Positions 33,371 to 41,382 of a DNA stretch of 42,430 nucleotides are shown here, piece by piece (positions within the stretch are counted from its first letter, which is position 1; every line of letters begins with the position of its first letter). The notes under the pieces are model-generated. The model searched no databases and had not been told where the DNA came from. It saw only the letters and a list, made by a program, of their open reading frames with translations. The stretch is from UMGS1312 sp964631595 (GTDB taxonomy: Bacteria; Bacillota; Clostridia; Oscillospirales; CAG-272): the NCBI GenBank assembly GCA_964631595.1, contig CAZVXL010000014.1:1-42430 (forward strand). The letters run 5' to 3'. The position numbers were made by a program, and so were the translations under genes.

Positions 33371-35035
33371 TCAGTCATCCGTGAGGGATCTGTTTACAGC
33401 CGTAACGAGGGCAAGCATCGACGAGGTGATGATATCATCGCTGACTCCAACTCCCCAGACACGTCTGCCGCCGTTCACCTTTACGCTCATATATGCCACG
33501 GCAAGTATCTCCTCACCGAGATCAAGCTCATGGCTGTCGAAGGTGAGCTCGGTGAGGCTCATGCCGAATTTCTCCTCCATTGCGGCTATTGCCGCTTCAA
33601 GACGGCCTGCCGCGGTCGCGGAAACGGTGCAAGCCCCGTCAGCTGTCATCAGCGACAGTGTAACGGTAGTCCTGTCTCCGCGGACGAAGTCGTAATCCTC
33701 GAGCTTTATCCTGTCGCACCTGTTAACATAGGTATCCGCGAATATTCCGTATACCTCGCTCGGGGCAAGCTCCGCCTGAGTCTTATCCGAGATGCCCTTC
33801 ACCGTGTAGCCGACCTCCTCACGCATTTCGGCAGGCAGGACATATCCGTATGTATTTTCAAGCAGATAGCCGATACCGCCCTTGCCGGACTGTGAGTTTA
33901 TGCGAATTACGGAGGACTCGTATTCCCTTCCGATATCCTCGGGATCTATGGGAAGATACGGCACCGTCCATGCCCCGTTGCCGCTCTTACGATACCATTT
34001 GAGCCCCTTGGCGATGGCATCCTGATGAGATCCGGAAAATGCCGCAAACACAAGCTTACCCGAGTAGGGCTGGCGGTCATGCACCTCCATACCGGTGATG
34101 CGCTCATATATCTCGCGTATTCGCGGAAGCTCGGTGAGATCAAGTCCCGGCTCCACGCCCTGCGCGTACATATTCAGCGCAAGTGTCACTATATCCGCAT
34201 TTCCCGTGCGCTCTCCGTTTCCGAAAAGAGTACCCTCTATTCTTTCCGCTCCCGCAAGCAGTCCGAGCTCGGAATCAGCTATCGCGCAGCCTCGGTCATT
34301 ATGCGGGTGAAGCGACACGGTCACGGAGTCTCTGTATTTCAGCCCGTCACACATATATTCCACCTGATCGGCGTAAATATGCGGGCTCGAAAGCTCGACC
34401 GTGACGGGAAGATTTATTATCGCCTTTTTCTGCGGTGTCGGCTGCCAGATATCCAGCACCGCATTGCATATCTCAAGCGCAAGCTCCGGCTCGGTCCCCG
34501 TAAAGGATTCGGGCGAATACTCAAACACATATTCTCCGCCCGTTCTCGCCGCCATCTCGGAAAACAGCCTTGCGCCGTCCGTTGCAATGCCGATGATCTC
34601 CTCCCTCGACTTGCCGAAGACCTGCTCTCTCTGAACAAGTGAGGTGGGATTATACAGGTGAACTATGGCTCTCGGACAGCCGCGCAGTGCCTCGAAGGTC
34701 TTTTCGATAATATGTCGGCGGCTCTGCGTGAGCACCTGCACGGTCACGTCCTCGGGAATCATATTCTCCTCTATAAGCGTGCGGAGAAATCTGTATTCCG
34801 TATCGGAGGCGGCGGGAAAGCCCACCTCGATCTCCTTAAAGCCGATGCTCACAAGAAGTCTGAAAAACTCCAGCTTTTCCTCAAGATTCATCGGAACGAC
34901 AAGGGATTGGTTGCCGTCACGCAGATCAACGGAGCACCAGATCGGAGGCTTGTCTATATACGGCTTATCCGCCCATCTTCTCGTCGGAGACGGAACACAA
35001 AAAAACTGACGTGTGTACTTAGAAGCGTTATTCAT
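33371..35035 (-). CDS. leuA: 2-isopropylmalate synthase, long (type 2) form
   Basis: Joins acetyl-CoA and 2-ketoisovalerate in the first committed step of leucine synthesis. The 554-residue protein is the longer LeuA type. The metal-binding catalytic motif is WCSVDLRDGNQSL (Arg39-Asp40), with SLHPHNDRGCAIAD and GNGERTGNAD in the HMGL-like barrel. A linker and a C-terminal LeuA regulatory domain (about 430-554) follow, where leucine feedback acts in the family. It stands alone on the minus strand; no leuB/C/D is adjacent. AAGG lies 10 bases before the ATG. The promoter is near consensus and has an inverted repeat upstream (35123-35155), a possible operator. Confidence 0.95.
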   Translation of the reverse strand: MNNASKYTRQFFCVPSPTRRWADKPYIDKPPIWCSVDLRDGNQSLVVPMNLEEKLEFFRLLVSIGFKEIEVGFPAASDTEYRFLRTLIEENMIPEDVTVQVLTQSRRHIIEKTFEALRGCPRAIVHLYNPTSLVQREQVFGKSREEIIGIATDGARLFSEMAARTGGEYVFEYSPESFTGTEPELALEICNAVLDIWQPTPQKKAIINLPVTVELSSPHIYADQVEYMCDGLKYRDSVTVSLHPHNDRGCAIADSELGLLAGAERIEGTLFGNGERTGNADIVTLALNMYAQGVEPGLDLTELPRIREIYERITGMEVHDRQPYSGKLVFAAFSGSHQDAIAKGLKWYRKSGNGAWTVPYLPIDPEDIGREYESSVIRINSQSGKGGIGYLLENTYGYVLPAEMREEVGYTVKGISDKTQAELAPSEVYGIFADTYVNRCDRIKLEDYDFVRGDRTTVTLSLMTADGACTVSATAAGRLEAAIAAMEEKFGMSLTELTFDSHELDLGEEILAVAYMSVKVNGGRRVWGVGVSDDIITSSMLALVTAVNRSLTDD

Positions 35036-35084
35036 ACAGCTATACCTTAATTATGATAATTTATATTACTGTCATCTCTGCACT

Positions 35085-35113
35085 ATTATACTGTACCTTC
35101 GGGAAAATTTCAA
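35085..35113 (-). promoter_or_regulatory. Promoter of leuA
   Basis: On the minus strand TTGAAA (35108-35113), a 17-base spacer and TATAAT (35085-35090). The leader to the leuA start is only about 45 bases, too short for a T-box. Confidence 0.85.
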
Positions 35114-35258
35114 GCTATAGCCGCCGAAATATCGTCTGTTTCGCATTATTTCGGCAAAGTCGCAGGCGGTTTTGCCGCCGAAGACCGTCCTATGTTCATG
35201 GTGTATCGGGCAGTGCGATATCCGAGGGAAAAATTTTAATCTTTTTTGAGAAAAGCTA
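35114..35258. other. Intergenic stretch between the leuA and rpsT promoters
   Basis: Part of a 333-base gap between divergent genes. It holds an inverted repeat GCCGAAATA...TATTTCGGC (35123-35131 and 35147-35155, 15-base loop) just upstream of the leuA -35, and a small GGCGG-TTTTG-CCGCC hairpin (35165-35179). I see no gene, tRNA or riboswitch here. Confidence 0.5.
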
Positions 35259-35287
35259 TTGCAATACACATAAAAGTGTGCTATAAT
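35259..35287 (+). promoter_or_regulatory. Promoter of rpsT
   Basis: TTGCAA (35259-35264), a 17-base spacer and TATAAT (35282-35287). Confidence 0.82.
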
Positions 35288-35307
35288 CTATGAATGTATG
35301 AAAGTCT

Positions 35308-35338
35308 ACATCGAAGGCACCCTCTCAGGTCTTCGTGT
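35308..35338 (+). promoter_or_regulatory. Stem-loop in the rpsT leader
   Basis: ACA-CGAAG-ACC pairs with GGT-CTTCG-TGT with small bulges around a CTCTCA loop, about 30 bases before the rpsT ribosome site. No T-tract follows. It may be an mRNA element for S20 autoregulation, as leader control is known for ribosomal protein genes; this is inference. Confidence 0.45.
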
Positions 35339-35368
35339 AACATAATTTTGAATTTTAGGAGAGTCATC

Positions 35369-35635
35369 ATGCCGAATATCAAATCCGCAAAAAAGCGTGT
35401 TAAGGTTGCCGAAGCAAAGAACCTTCGTAACAGAATGTTCAAGAGCCAGATGAAGACCATTATCAAGAAGTACTATGCCGCAGTTGAAAGCGGTGACAAG
35501 GCAGCAGCCGAGCTTGCATACAAGGCAGCAGTCAAGAAGGTTGATCAGGCTGTAAGCCACGGCATCATTCACAAGAATGCAGCCGCACGCAAAAAGAGCC
35601 AGTTCACAAAGCTCTACAACACCATTGGTGCATAA
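35369..35635 (+). CDS. rpsT: 30S ribosomal protein S20
   Basis: Binds 16S rRNA in the small subunit. The 88-residue protein starts MPNIKSAKKRVKV, has the basic helical pattern of S20 (RNRMFKSQMKTIIKKYY) and ends with KNAAARKKSQFTKLYN, all typical. The ATG at 35369 has TTTTAGGAGAG upstream; a longer open frame back to 35294 lacks family similarity. It has its own promoter, a structured leader and a strong terminator, so it is a single-gene unit. Confidence 0.97.
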   Translation: MPNIKSAKKRVKVAEAKNLRNRMFKSQMKTIIKKYYAAVESGDKAAAELAYKAAVKKVDQAVSHGIIHKNAAARKKSQFTKLYNTIGA

Positions 35636-35647
35636 AATCACACAAGC

Positions 35648-35678
35648 AAAAGTCCTGCCATGCTCCGGCAGGACTTTT
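35648..35678. terminator. Terminator of rpsT
   Basis: AAAAGTCCTGCC pairs perfectly with GGCAGGACTTTT around a 7-base loop and ends in a T-tract. Confidence 0.93.
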
Positions 35679-35725
35679 ATGTTTCCCGAAGTCTCCGCGG
35701 CGCGCCGTGAGCGACTCTTTATCTA

Positions 35726-35754
35726 TTGAAATCAAGCGGTCTTTGTGTTATAAT
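35726..35754 (+). promoter_or_regulatory. Promoter of the glycosyltransferase-zinc transporter operon
   Basis: TTGAAA (35726-35731), a 17-base spacer and TATAAT (35749-35754) with extended TGT. I do not see an obvious Zur-type palindrome around it. Confidence 0.82.
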
Positions 35755-35785
35755 ACCTACAGAACTTTTACGGAGGGATATAATA

Positions 35786-36883
35786 ATGAGAACGCTTGTC
35801 ATTACAAATCCGGTGCCGCTCCACAACGTGTCTCCGCTTGTGAGCCTCGGTAAATTCGTGCGCGTTCTCGTTTCCGCCGGATATTCCCCGCTTATCATCG
35901 GTGCAAGACTGCCGAGCGACGGCGTACCCGAAATACCCGACGGTATTCGCGTAAAGAATCTGCCATACGGCGGCAAGGGGATATTCAAGCTGTTTTCGTA
36001 CATATTCCTCCAGCTCCGCCTGTTTTTCTCGCTTCTGATAAAGCTCGGGAGAGACGATACACTGTATTTCTGGATCGCAGACAAGATGCTCGGGGCGTTT
36101 TTGGCAGCACGTCTGCGCGGTGCCGAGGTCAACTTCTTCGTTTACGGAAACGTCGCTCCGCACGGCAGCTTATCGGAAAGGCTCACACTGTACATGGCAA
36201 GCCACGCCTCCCGAATCTGTGCCGAGGCTCCGTCCGTTTTCGAGCAGTGGGATCTTCCCCCTTCAGTACCGCGATGCTGTATAAAGCTTTTCGTACCGAG
36301 CTCGGGCATAGTTCCCATACCGTTTTCGGAGCGTCCCGCCCTTGTCGGCATGATGTGCCGTCTCGCTCACGGCAAGCACATCGACGATGCCGTTCGTGCA
36401 TTTTGCAAGCTTCACGAAAGGCTTCCCGAGTTCAGACTCAGAATAATCGGCGGCGGCCCTCTTGAGGCGCAAACGCTCGAGCTCATAAATGAGCTCGGGG
36501 CGGACGAATACATCTCCGTCACCGGATGGCTGGAGCATGACGAGGCACTGCGTGAGCTGTCAAGATGCCGTGTGCTCCTGTATCCGACCGATGCGGAAGG
36601 TGTGCCCGGAGGGATCCTTGAGGCGATGTCACTCGGAGTCATCCCGCTGGCAACTCCCGTCGGAGGTATTCCCGACGTCATAGATAACGGTATAAGCGGC
36701 TTTTTCCTCTCCGACACCTCTCCCGACACAATTGCCGCACAGCTCTGCGCCGTTCTCACCTCCGAATCGGCACAAGGCGTATCGGCGGCATCAATTCAAA
36801 AAATCGAAAAGGAATTCTCTCTTGCGGCGGCGGCTCGAAATATGCGTGCCGTTTGCGGAGATCGTCGAAAAATAACAAAATGA
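35786..36883 (+). CDS. Glycosyltransferase family 4
   Basis: The 365-residue protein has a GT-B fold: a flexible N-terminal acceptor half starting MRTLVITNPVPLHN, and a C-terminal donor half with VGMMCRLAHGKHIDDAVRAF, RIIGGGPLEAQTLE, VTGWLEHDEALRELSRC and the donor-site E-x7-E in AEGVPGGILEAMSLG. It transfers a sugar from a nucleotide-sugar to an unknown acceptor, probably in envelope glycan or glycolipid synthesis. GGAGGGAT lies before the ATG at 35786; the longer open frame starts within the promoter. Its stop overlaps the znuA start as ATGA, so the two are translationally coupled. That pairing with a zinc importer is unexpected. Confidence 0.92.
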   Translation: MRTLVITNPVPLHNVSPLVSLGKFVRVLVSAGYSPLIIGARLPSDGVPEIPDGIRVKNLPYGGKGIFKLFSYIFLQLRLFFSLLIKLGRDDTLYFWIADKMLGAFLAARLRGAEVNFFVYGNVAPHGSLSERLTLYMASHASRICAEAPSVFEQWDLPPSVPRCCIKLFVPSSGIVPIPFSERPALVGMMCRLAHGKHIDDAVRAFCKLHERLPEFRLRIIGGGPLEAQTLELINELGADEYISVTGWLEHDEALRELSRCRVLLYPTDAEGVPGGILEAMSLGVIPLATPVGGIPDVIDNGISGFFLSDTSPDTIAAQLCAVLTSESAQGVSAASIQKIEKEFSLAAAARNMRAVCGDRRKITK

Positions 36884-37872
36884 AAAAACGTAACGTATTT
36901 ATCCGCACCGTTACCGCTCTCACCCTTGCGGCTGTCATGCTGCTTTCCGTCTCCTGTGCGGGAGGCTCCGAGCGGGACACGGGCGATCTCGATATCGTCT
37001 GCACGATCTTTCCCCAGTACGATCTTGCGCGGAGCATCGCGGGCGATGTCCCGAACGTAAACCTGAAGCTTCTCCTCGGCGCGGGACAGGACAGTCACGA
37101 TTACGACCCCTCATCTGCCGATATCGCCGCCGTACACGGCTGTGACATATTCATATACGTCGGCGGTGAGTCCGATGTGTGGGTGGAAAATATGCTCCGC
37201 TCGGCGGAGCTGCCCGAGAGCTCGGTCATCTCACTCATGGATATAGCGGAGCCCCTCACCGCAAAGACTCCCGAGGGAGCGGAGGCGGATGAGCACGATC
37301 ATGAGCACGAACACGGTGCGCTTGAGCACGTGGAATACGACGAGCACATCTGGACTTCTCCGGTAAACGCAATGAAGATATCCGAGGCTATCGCCGATGC
37401 GATGTGTGAGCAGATGCCGGAGAATGCGGACACCTTCCGCGCGAACGCGGACAAGCTTCGCGGAGAGCTTACTGAGCTCGATTCCGATATCAGAGCTCTC
37501 GCAAGCTCGGTGGACTCTCCTTCGATAGTTGTTGCCGACCGCTTTCCTCTCCTGTATTTTTGCAACGAATACGGCATCTCCTACAGTGCCGCCTTCAGCG
37601 GATGCGCCGCATCGACGGAGCCCTCCAGCAAGACGGTGCAGTACCTCATAAACAAGGTCTCCTCCGAGAACATTCCCGTCATCTTCAAGCTTGATATGTC
37701 CACGGGAAATGTCGCGCAGACTGTCGCGGATGCCACCGGCGCAAGGGTAATGACGCTGTGGTCCTGCCACACCGTCTCGGCGGATGATTTTGCCGCCGGT
37801 GTTACATACACGGACCTGATGAGGCGCAATCTTGCGGCTCTGACCGAGGCTTTTGCCTCTCCCGACAACTAA
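36880..37872 (+). CDS. znuA: Zinc-type metal ABC transporter substrate-binding lipoprotein
   Basis: Captures zinc (or a similar metal) outside the membrane. The 330-residue protein has a lipoprotein signal peptide (LLSVSC, Cys26), a cluster A-1 SBP fold (IVCTIFPQYDLARSIAGD), metal ligand His73 in QDSHDYDPS, and an acidic His-rich loop EADEHDHEHEHGALEH followed by ligand His156 in DEHIW. Where ZnuA has its third His, this protein has Asp in ADRFPLLYF, and near the C-terminus it has WSCHTVSADDF. From memory this is a clostridial subclade pattern, so the ligand set may be His-His-Asp-His. The His loop favours zinc over manganese. The ATG overlaps the glycosyltransferase stop; znuC follows after 24 bases. 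Confidence 0.92.
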   Translation: MKKRNVFIRTVTALTLAAVMLLSVSCAGGSERDTGDLDIVCTIFPQYDLARSIAGDVPNVNLKLLLGAGQDSHDYDPSSADIAAVHGCDIFIYVGGESDVWVENMLRSAELPESSVISLMDIAEPLTAKTPEGAEADEHDHEHEHGALEHVEYDEHIWTSPVNAMKISEAIADAMCEQMPENADTFRANADKLRGELTELDSDIRALASSVDSPSIVVADRFPLLYFCNEYGISYSAAFSGCAASTEPSSKTVQYLINKVSSENIPVIFKLDMSTGNVAQTVADATGARVMTLWSCHTVSADDFAAGVTYTDLMRRNLAALTEAFASPDN

Positions 37873-37896
37873 ATTTGATACGCAAAGGATGAACAT

Positions 37897-38625
37897 ATGT
37901 CATACATCACCTGCGATGAGGTAACTCTTGCATATGAGGGCCGCATTATCGTAAAGGATCTGAGCTTCTCCGTTGAGCGCGGAGATTACATCTGCATAGT
38001 GGGCGAAAACGGCTCGGGCAAGACCACGCTTTTACGCACTCTTGTGGGGCTGAAGCGCCCGTTTTCCGGAAGGGTGAGCTACGGCGACGGACTGTCCCGC
38101 AGAAACGTGGGCTACGTCCCGCAGACGGTGCTCTCCGGAAAGGATTTCCCCGCCACTGTCTACGAGGTCGTCACAAGCGGTCTTCTCAACCGAATGGGAC
38201 TTCGTCCCTTCTTCACCAAGGAGGAAAAGAAGGCGGCGGAATATGCAATGGAGCGGCTCGGGATATCCGATATCAAGAACAGATGCTTCAGGGAGCTTTC
38301 CGGCGGACAGCGGCAGCGCGTTCAGCTCGCAAGAGCGATATGCGCGGCAGACAAGCTGCTGATGCTCGACGAGCCCGCCTCGGGTCTCGATCCCGTCATC
38401 ACCTCCCAGCTCTACGGGATCATTAAGGAGCTGAACGAGACCGACGGCATGGCTGTGGTCATGGTCTCGCACGATATTCCCTCCGCCGTCAAGTATGCCT
38501 CGAAGCTTCTGCATCTCGAAAAGGATCACAGCTTCTTCGGCACCGCCGACGAATACAGAAAAAACAGAATGGGCAAGCATTTTCTCGGATGCACCTGCAA
38601 CGAATGCAGAGGTGAAGAAGTATGA
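37897..38625 (+). CDS. znuC: Metal ABC transporter ATP-binding protein with CxCxxC tail
   Basis: Powers the ZnuABC-type importer. The 242-residue protein has Walker A GENGSGKTT (36-44), the ABC signature LSGGQRQRVQLARA, Walker B LLMLDEPASGLD and the switch His in VSHD. The C-terminus ends HFLGCTCNECRGEEV, a Cys232-x-Cys234-x2-Cys237 tail that could bind zinc in the cytoplasm and sense its level; the tail role is inference. AAAGGATG is its ribosome site. The stop overlaps the znuB start as ATGA. Confidence 0.93.
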   Translation: MSYITCDEVTLAYEGRIIVKDLSFSVERGDYICIVGENGSGKTTLLRTLVGLKRPFSGRVSYGDGLSRRNVGYVPQTVLSGKDFPATVYEVVTSGLLNRMGLRPFFTKEEKKAAEYAMERLGISDIKNRCFRELSGGQRQRVQLARAICAADKLLMLDEPASGLDPVITSQLYGIIKELNETDGMAVVMVSHDIPSAVKYASKLLHLEKDHSFFGTADEYRKNRMGKHFLGCTCNECRGEEV

Positions 38626-39485
38626 CCGGACTTATAGATCAGATCAGAGAGTTTTTATCCTATTCCTTCGCCCTGCGCGCGATAGCGGTTGGCAGTGCCG
38701 TATCGCTTTGCGCGGCTCTGCTCGGCGTAAGTCTTGTGCTTAAAAGATATTCGATGATAGGCGACGGCCTGTCGCACGTCGGCTTTGCGATACTTGCTCT
38801 CTCCGGTGCGCTCGGCGCATCGGGCGCAAGCCTTACCATAGCTATCCCCGTCGTGGTGCTCGCCGCGGCGGTACTGCTCAGGATCACGGAGAACAGCCCG
38901 ATGAGAGGCGATGCCGCCATTGCCGTGCTCTCCACCCTTTCCCTCGCCGTCGGTTACATTGCTATGTACAAGGCGGGTACGAACATCGACGTGAGCAGCT
39001 ATATGTTCGGAAATATGTTTACGATAAGACGAGATGAGGCGTATTTCAGCCTCATTATCGCGGCTGTTGTGGTTCTGCTCTTTATCCTGTTCTACCACAA
39101 GATATTCGCCATTACCTTTGACGAGAGCTTTGCCGGTGCCGTCGGAATCCCGACGGGGCTGTACAACATACTCATCGCCGCTCTCACCGCGGTCACGATA
39201 GTTCTCGGAATGAGAATGATGGGAACTCTGCTCATATCCGCACTCATCATCTTCCCCGCCCTCACCTCGATGCGCGTATTCAGAAGCTTCAGAGCCGTGG
39301 TGATCTCATCTGCCGCTGTCTCCCTCGTATGCTTCTTTATCGGCGTTACAGCCGCGCATCTGCTGACTGTTCCCGCCGGCTCCGCCATCGTTGTGGTGAA
39401 CGGTATCGCGTTCGCGATTTTCAGCATCATAGGCGGTGCGGGGGAGCATCTGCACAGAAGATCCGCAAACAGGAAAGGAGCTTGA
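38622..39485 (+). CDS. znuB: Metal ABC transporter permease
   Basis: The membrane channel of the zinc importer, family ABC-3. The 287-residue protein has about eight hydrophobic helices and typical stretches (LVLKRYSMIGDGLSHVGFA, TNIDVSSYMFGNMF, MMGTLLISALIIFPA). It is translationally coupled to znuC. The C-terminal end is basic (HLHRRSANRKGA), consistent with a cytoplasmic tail. The downstream lipoprotein gene starts 3 bases after the stop, with its ribosome site inside znuB. Confidence 0.94.
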   Translation: MTGLIDQIREFLSYSFALRAIAVGSAVSLCAALLGVSLVLKRYSMIGDGLSHVGFAILALSGALGASGASLTIAIPVVVLAAAVLLRITENSPMRGDAAIAVLSTLSLAVGYIAMYKAGTNIDVSSYMFGNMFTIRRDEAYFSLIIAAVVVLLFILFYHKIFAITFDESFAGAVGIPTGLYNILIAALTAVTIVLGMRMMGTLLISALIIFPALTSMRVFRSFRAVVISSAAVSLVCFFIGVTAAHLLTVPAGSAIVVVNGIAFAIFSIIGGAGEHLHRRSANRKGA

Positions 39486-39488
39486 CCG

Positions 39489-39995
39489 ATGAAAAAGACA
39501 GCTATTGCACTTATCCTTGCATCACTTCTTCTTTTCGGCTGTGAAAACGGCGCCTCGGACACAAAGGTCGATACCTCCGCCGAAATGACGGCGGCTGATA
39601 CCGGCTTCGGCACACATTCGCACAGCGGATATGTCGTGCGTGACGGGGACACATACAAGATACCCGACGACTGCTTTGCCGATGCGGTAAATGAGGTATA
39701 CGCATATTACGAGGATTTCCTCGGTGAGCGAATAGAGCTTGAGGGAGAGTACATGGCGGATATGTACAAAAACGAGATGTACTACTCCGTATACAGAATG
39801 GAGCACGCCCATTGCCATGAGGATCACGATCACTCCTCGGATCCGATGACCAAGGTCGGCTTTCGCATCAGCTACGACGGGGACAAGCCTATGGACAAGG
39901 CGTATGTCAGAGTATCCGGAATCCTTGAGACTTATGAGCTTGAAGAAAGCACATACCTCATCATTAATGCCGATACACTGACCGAGTGCGACTGA
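39489..39995 (+). CDS. His-rich lipoprotein, likely zinc-handling, OB-fold-like
   Basis: The 168-residue protein has a lipoprotein signal peptide (LLLFGC, Cys18), a small GTHSHSG motif and a soluble domain with a His/Cys-rich loop HAHCHEDHDH (residues 106-115). The domain (FLGERIELEGEY, MTKVGFRISYDG, AYVRVSGILETYE) resembles the C-terminal OB-like part of DUF1980/YcgQ proteins, which are linked to zinc regulation in Bacillus; this similarity is by eye. It probably holds zinc outside the membrane and hands it to ZnuA. GGAAAGGAG is its ribosome site. Last gene of the operon. Confidence 0.8.
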   Translation: MKKTAIALILASLLLFGCENGASDTKVDTSAEMTAADTGFGTHSHSGYVVRDGDTYKIPDDCFADAVNEVYAYYEDFLGERIELEGEYMADMYKNEMYYSVYRMEHAHCHEDHDHSSDPMTKVGFRISYDGDKPMDKAYVRVSGILETYELEESTYLIINADTLTECD

Positions 39996-40045
39996 AAAGC
40001 AAAAAAATTTATTTGATGTCATTGTTTTTTTACATTTTTTGCTTC
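39994..40045 (+). terminator. Possible AT-rich terminator after the zinc operon
   Basis: GAAAAGCAAAAAAAT and ATTTTTTGCTTC can pair around a loop of about 25 bases that holds a T-run. It is weak and could also be chance in AT-rich sequence. Confidence 0.3.
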
Positions 40046-40052
40046 ACTTCTA

Positions 40053-40081
40053 TTGCACTGACACACAAAATTTGATATAAT
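40053..40081 (+). promoter_or_regulatory. Promoter of the CofE-like ligase and guaA operon
   Basis: TTGCAC (40053-40058), a 17-base spacer and TATAAT (40076-40081) with an extended TGA. A leader of about 77 bases follows; no purine riboswitch is evident in it. Confidence 0.82.
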
Positions 40082-40164
40082 ATAGAGTGTGTTTTTGCAG
40101 GATTCAAACCGACTTCTTGCAAATATGCATTTTATAATTCTATTTTTTCACGAAAGGGAAAACC

Positions 40165-41364
40165 ATGGAACAAAAAAAGCGTAGTGTTGGAACCGTTTCA
40201 CGCGGTATCCGCTGCCCCATTATCAGAGAGGGTGACGATCTTGCCGAAATCGTTACCGAAAGTGTGCTGGAAGCAGCAAAAAACGAAGGCTTTGAGCTTC
40301 GTGACCGAGACGTTATTTCCATTACAGAATCTATTGTCGCAAGAGCGCAGGGCAACTATGCGTCCGTTGACGACATTGCCGCTGACATTCGTGCCAAATT
40401 CGGCGGCGGAACTGTTGGTGTTATTTTCCCTATTCTATCCCGTAACCGTTTTGCCATCTGCCTGAGAGGTATCGCAAAGGGCGCCAAAAAGATTGTCCTC
40501 ATGCTCAGCTACCCCTCCGATGAGGTGGGCAACGAGCTTGTAAGCCTTGACAAGATCGACGAAGCCGGTCTCAATCCTTACTTCGACGTGCTCTCTCTTG
40601 AGAAGTATCGCGAGCTGTTCGGAGAGAACAAGCACGAGTTCACGGGCGTGGACTACGTGCAGTACTACGGCGAGCTCATCCGTGAATGCGGTGCCGAGGT
40701 TGAGATCATTTTCGCAAATCAGGCAAAGGCTATCCTCGATTACACCGACTGCGTTCTGAACTGCGATATCCACACCAGAGCACGCACCAAGCGTATTCTG
40801 AAGGCGGCAGGCGCCAAGACTGTTTACAGCCTTGACGAGATACTCACCTCTCCCGTAAACGGAAGCGGCTGTAACGAGAAATACGGTCTTCTCGGCTCCA
40901 ACAAATCCACCGAGGACACCATAAAGCTTTTCCCCAGAGATTGCAAGGATCTTGTTCTGAAAATTCAAAAGAGTGTTTTCGATGCCTGCGGCAAGCACGT
41001 TGAGGTCATGGTCTACGGCGACGGCGCCTTCAAGGATCCTCAGGGTAAGATCTGGGAGCTTGCCGATCCTGTGGTCTCCCCCGCATTCACCGACGGACTC
41101 ATCGGTACACCGAATGAGCTGAAGCTTAAATATTTGGCTGACAACGATTTCAAGGAGCTCTCCGGCGAGGCTCTGAAGGAGGCTATCTCCGAGAGCATCA
41201 GGAAAAAGCAGAATGACCTTGTCGGCAACATGGCATCTCAGGGTACTACCCCGCGCCAGCTCACCGATCTTATCGGTTCCCTCTGCGATCTCACAAGCGG
41301 CTCGGGAGACAAGGGTACACCCGTTGTCCTCGTTCAGGGATACTTCGACAACTACACTAACTGA
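40165..41364 (+). CDS. CofE-family (F420 gamma-glutamyl ligase-like) protein
   Basis: The 399-residue protein matches the coenzyme F420-0:L-glutamate ligase family (PF01996), which adds glutamate using GTP. Visible features are RDRDVISITESIVARAQG near the start, a middle segment with LSRNRFAICLRGIAKGAKK, and GSNKSTEDTIKLFPRD and VMVYGDGAFKDPQGKIWELADPVVSPAF. It is longer than stand-alone CofE (about 250). Clostridia of this kind are not known to make F420, and nothing else here is an F420 gene. A related protein in Chlamydia is reported to act in folate glutamylation, so a folate or other glutamyl ligase role is a candidate. The ribosome site is GAAAGGG. guaA follows after 18 bases. Confidence 0.85.
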   Translation: MEQKKRSVGTVSRGIRCPIIREGDDLAEIVTESVLEAAKNEGFELRDRDVISITESIVARAQGNYASVDDIAADIRAKFGGGTVGVIFPILSRNRFAICLRGIAKGAKKIVLMLSYPSDEVGNELVSLDKIDEAGLNPYFDVLSLEKYRELFGENKHEFTGVDYVQYYGELIRECGAEVEIIFANQAKAILDYTDCVLNCDIHTRARTKRILKAAGAKTVYSLDEILTSPVNGSGCNEKYGLLGSNKSTEDTIKLFPRDCKDLVLKIQKSVFDACGKHVEVMVYGDGAFKDPQGKIWELADPVVSPAFTDGLIGTPNELKLKYLADNDFKELSGEALKEAISESIRKKQNDLVGNMASQGTTPRQLTDLIGSLCDLTSGSGDKGTPVVLVQGYFDNYTN

Positions 41365-41382
41365 TCATACGGAGGAAAAGAT

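Noticed and set aside
40082..40164. Purine riboswitch ahead of the CofE-guaA operon
   Set aside because: The AT-rich leader of about 77 bases shows no three-way junction pattern or conserved purine aptamer core.
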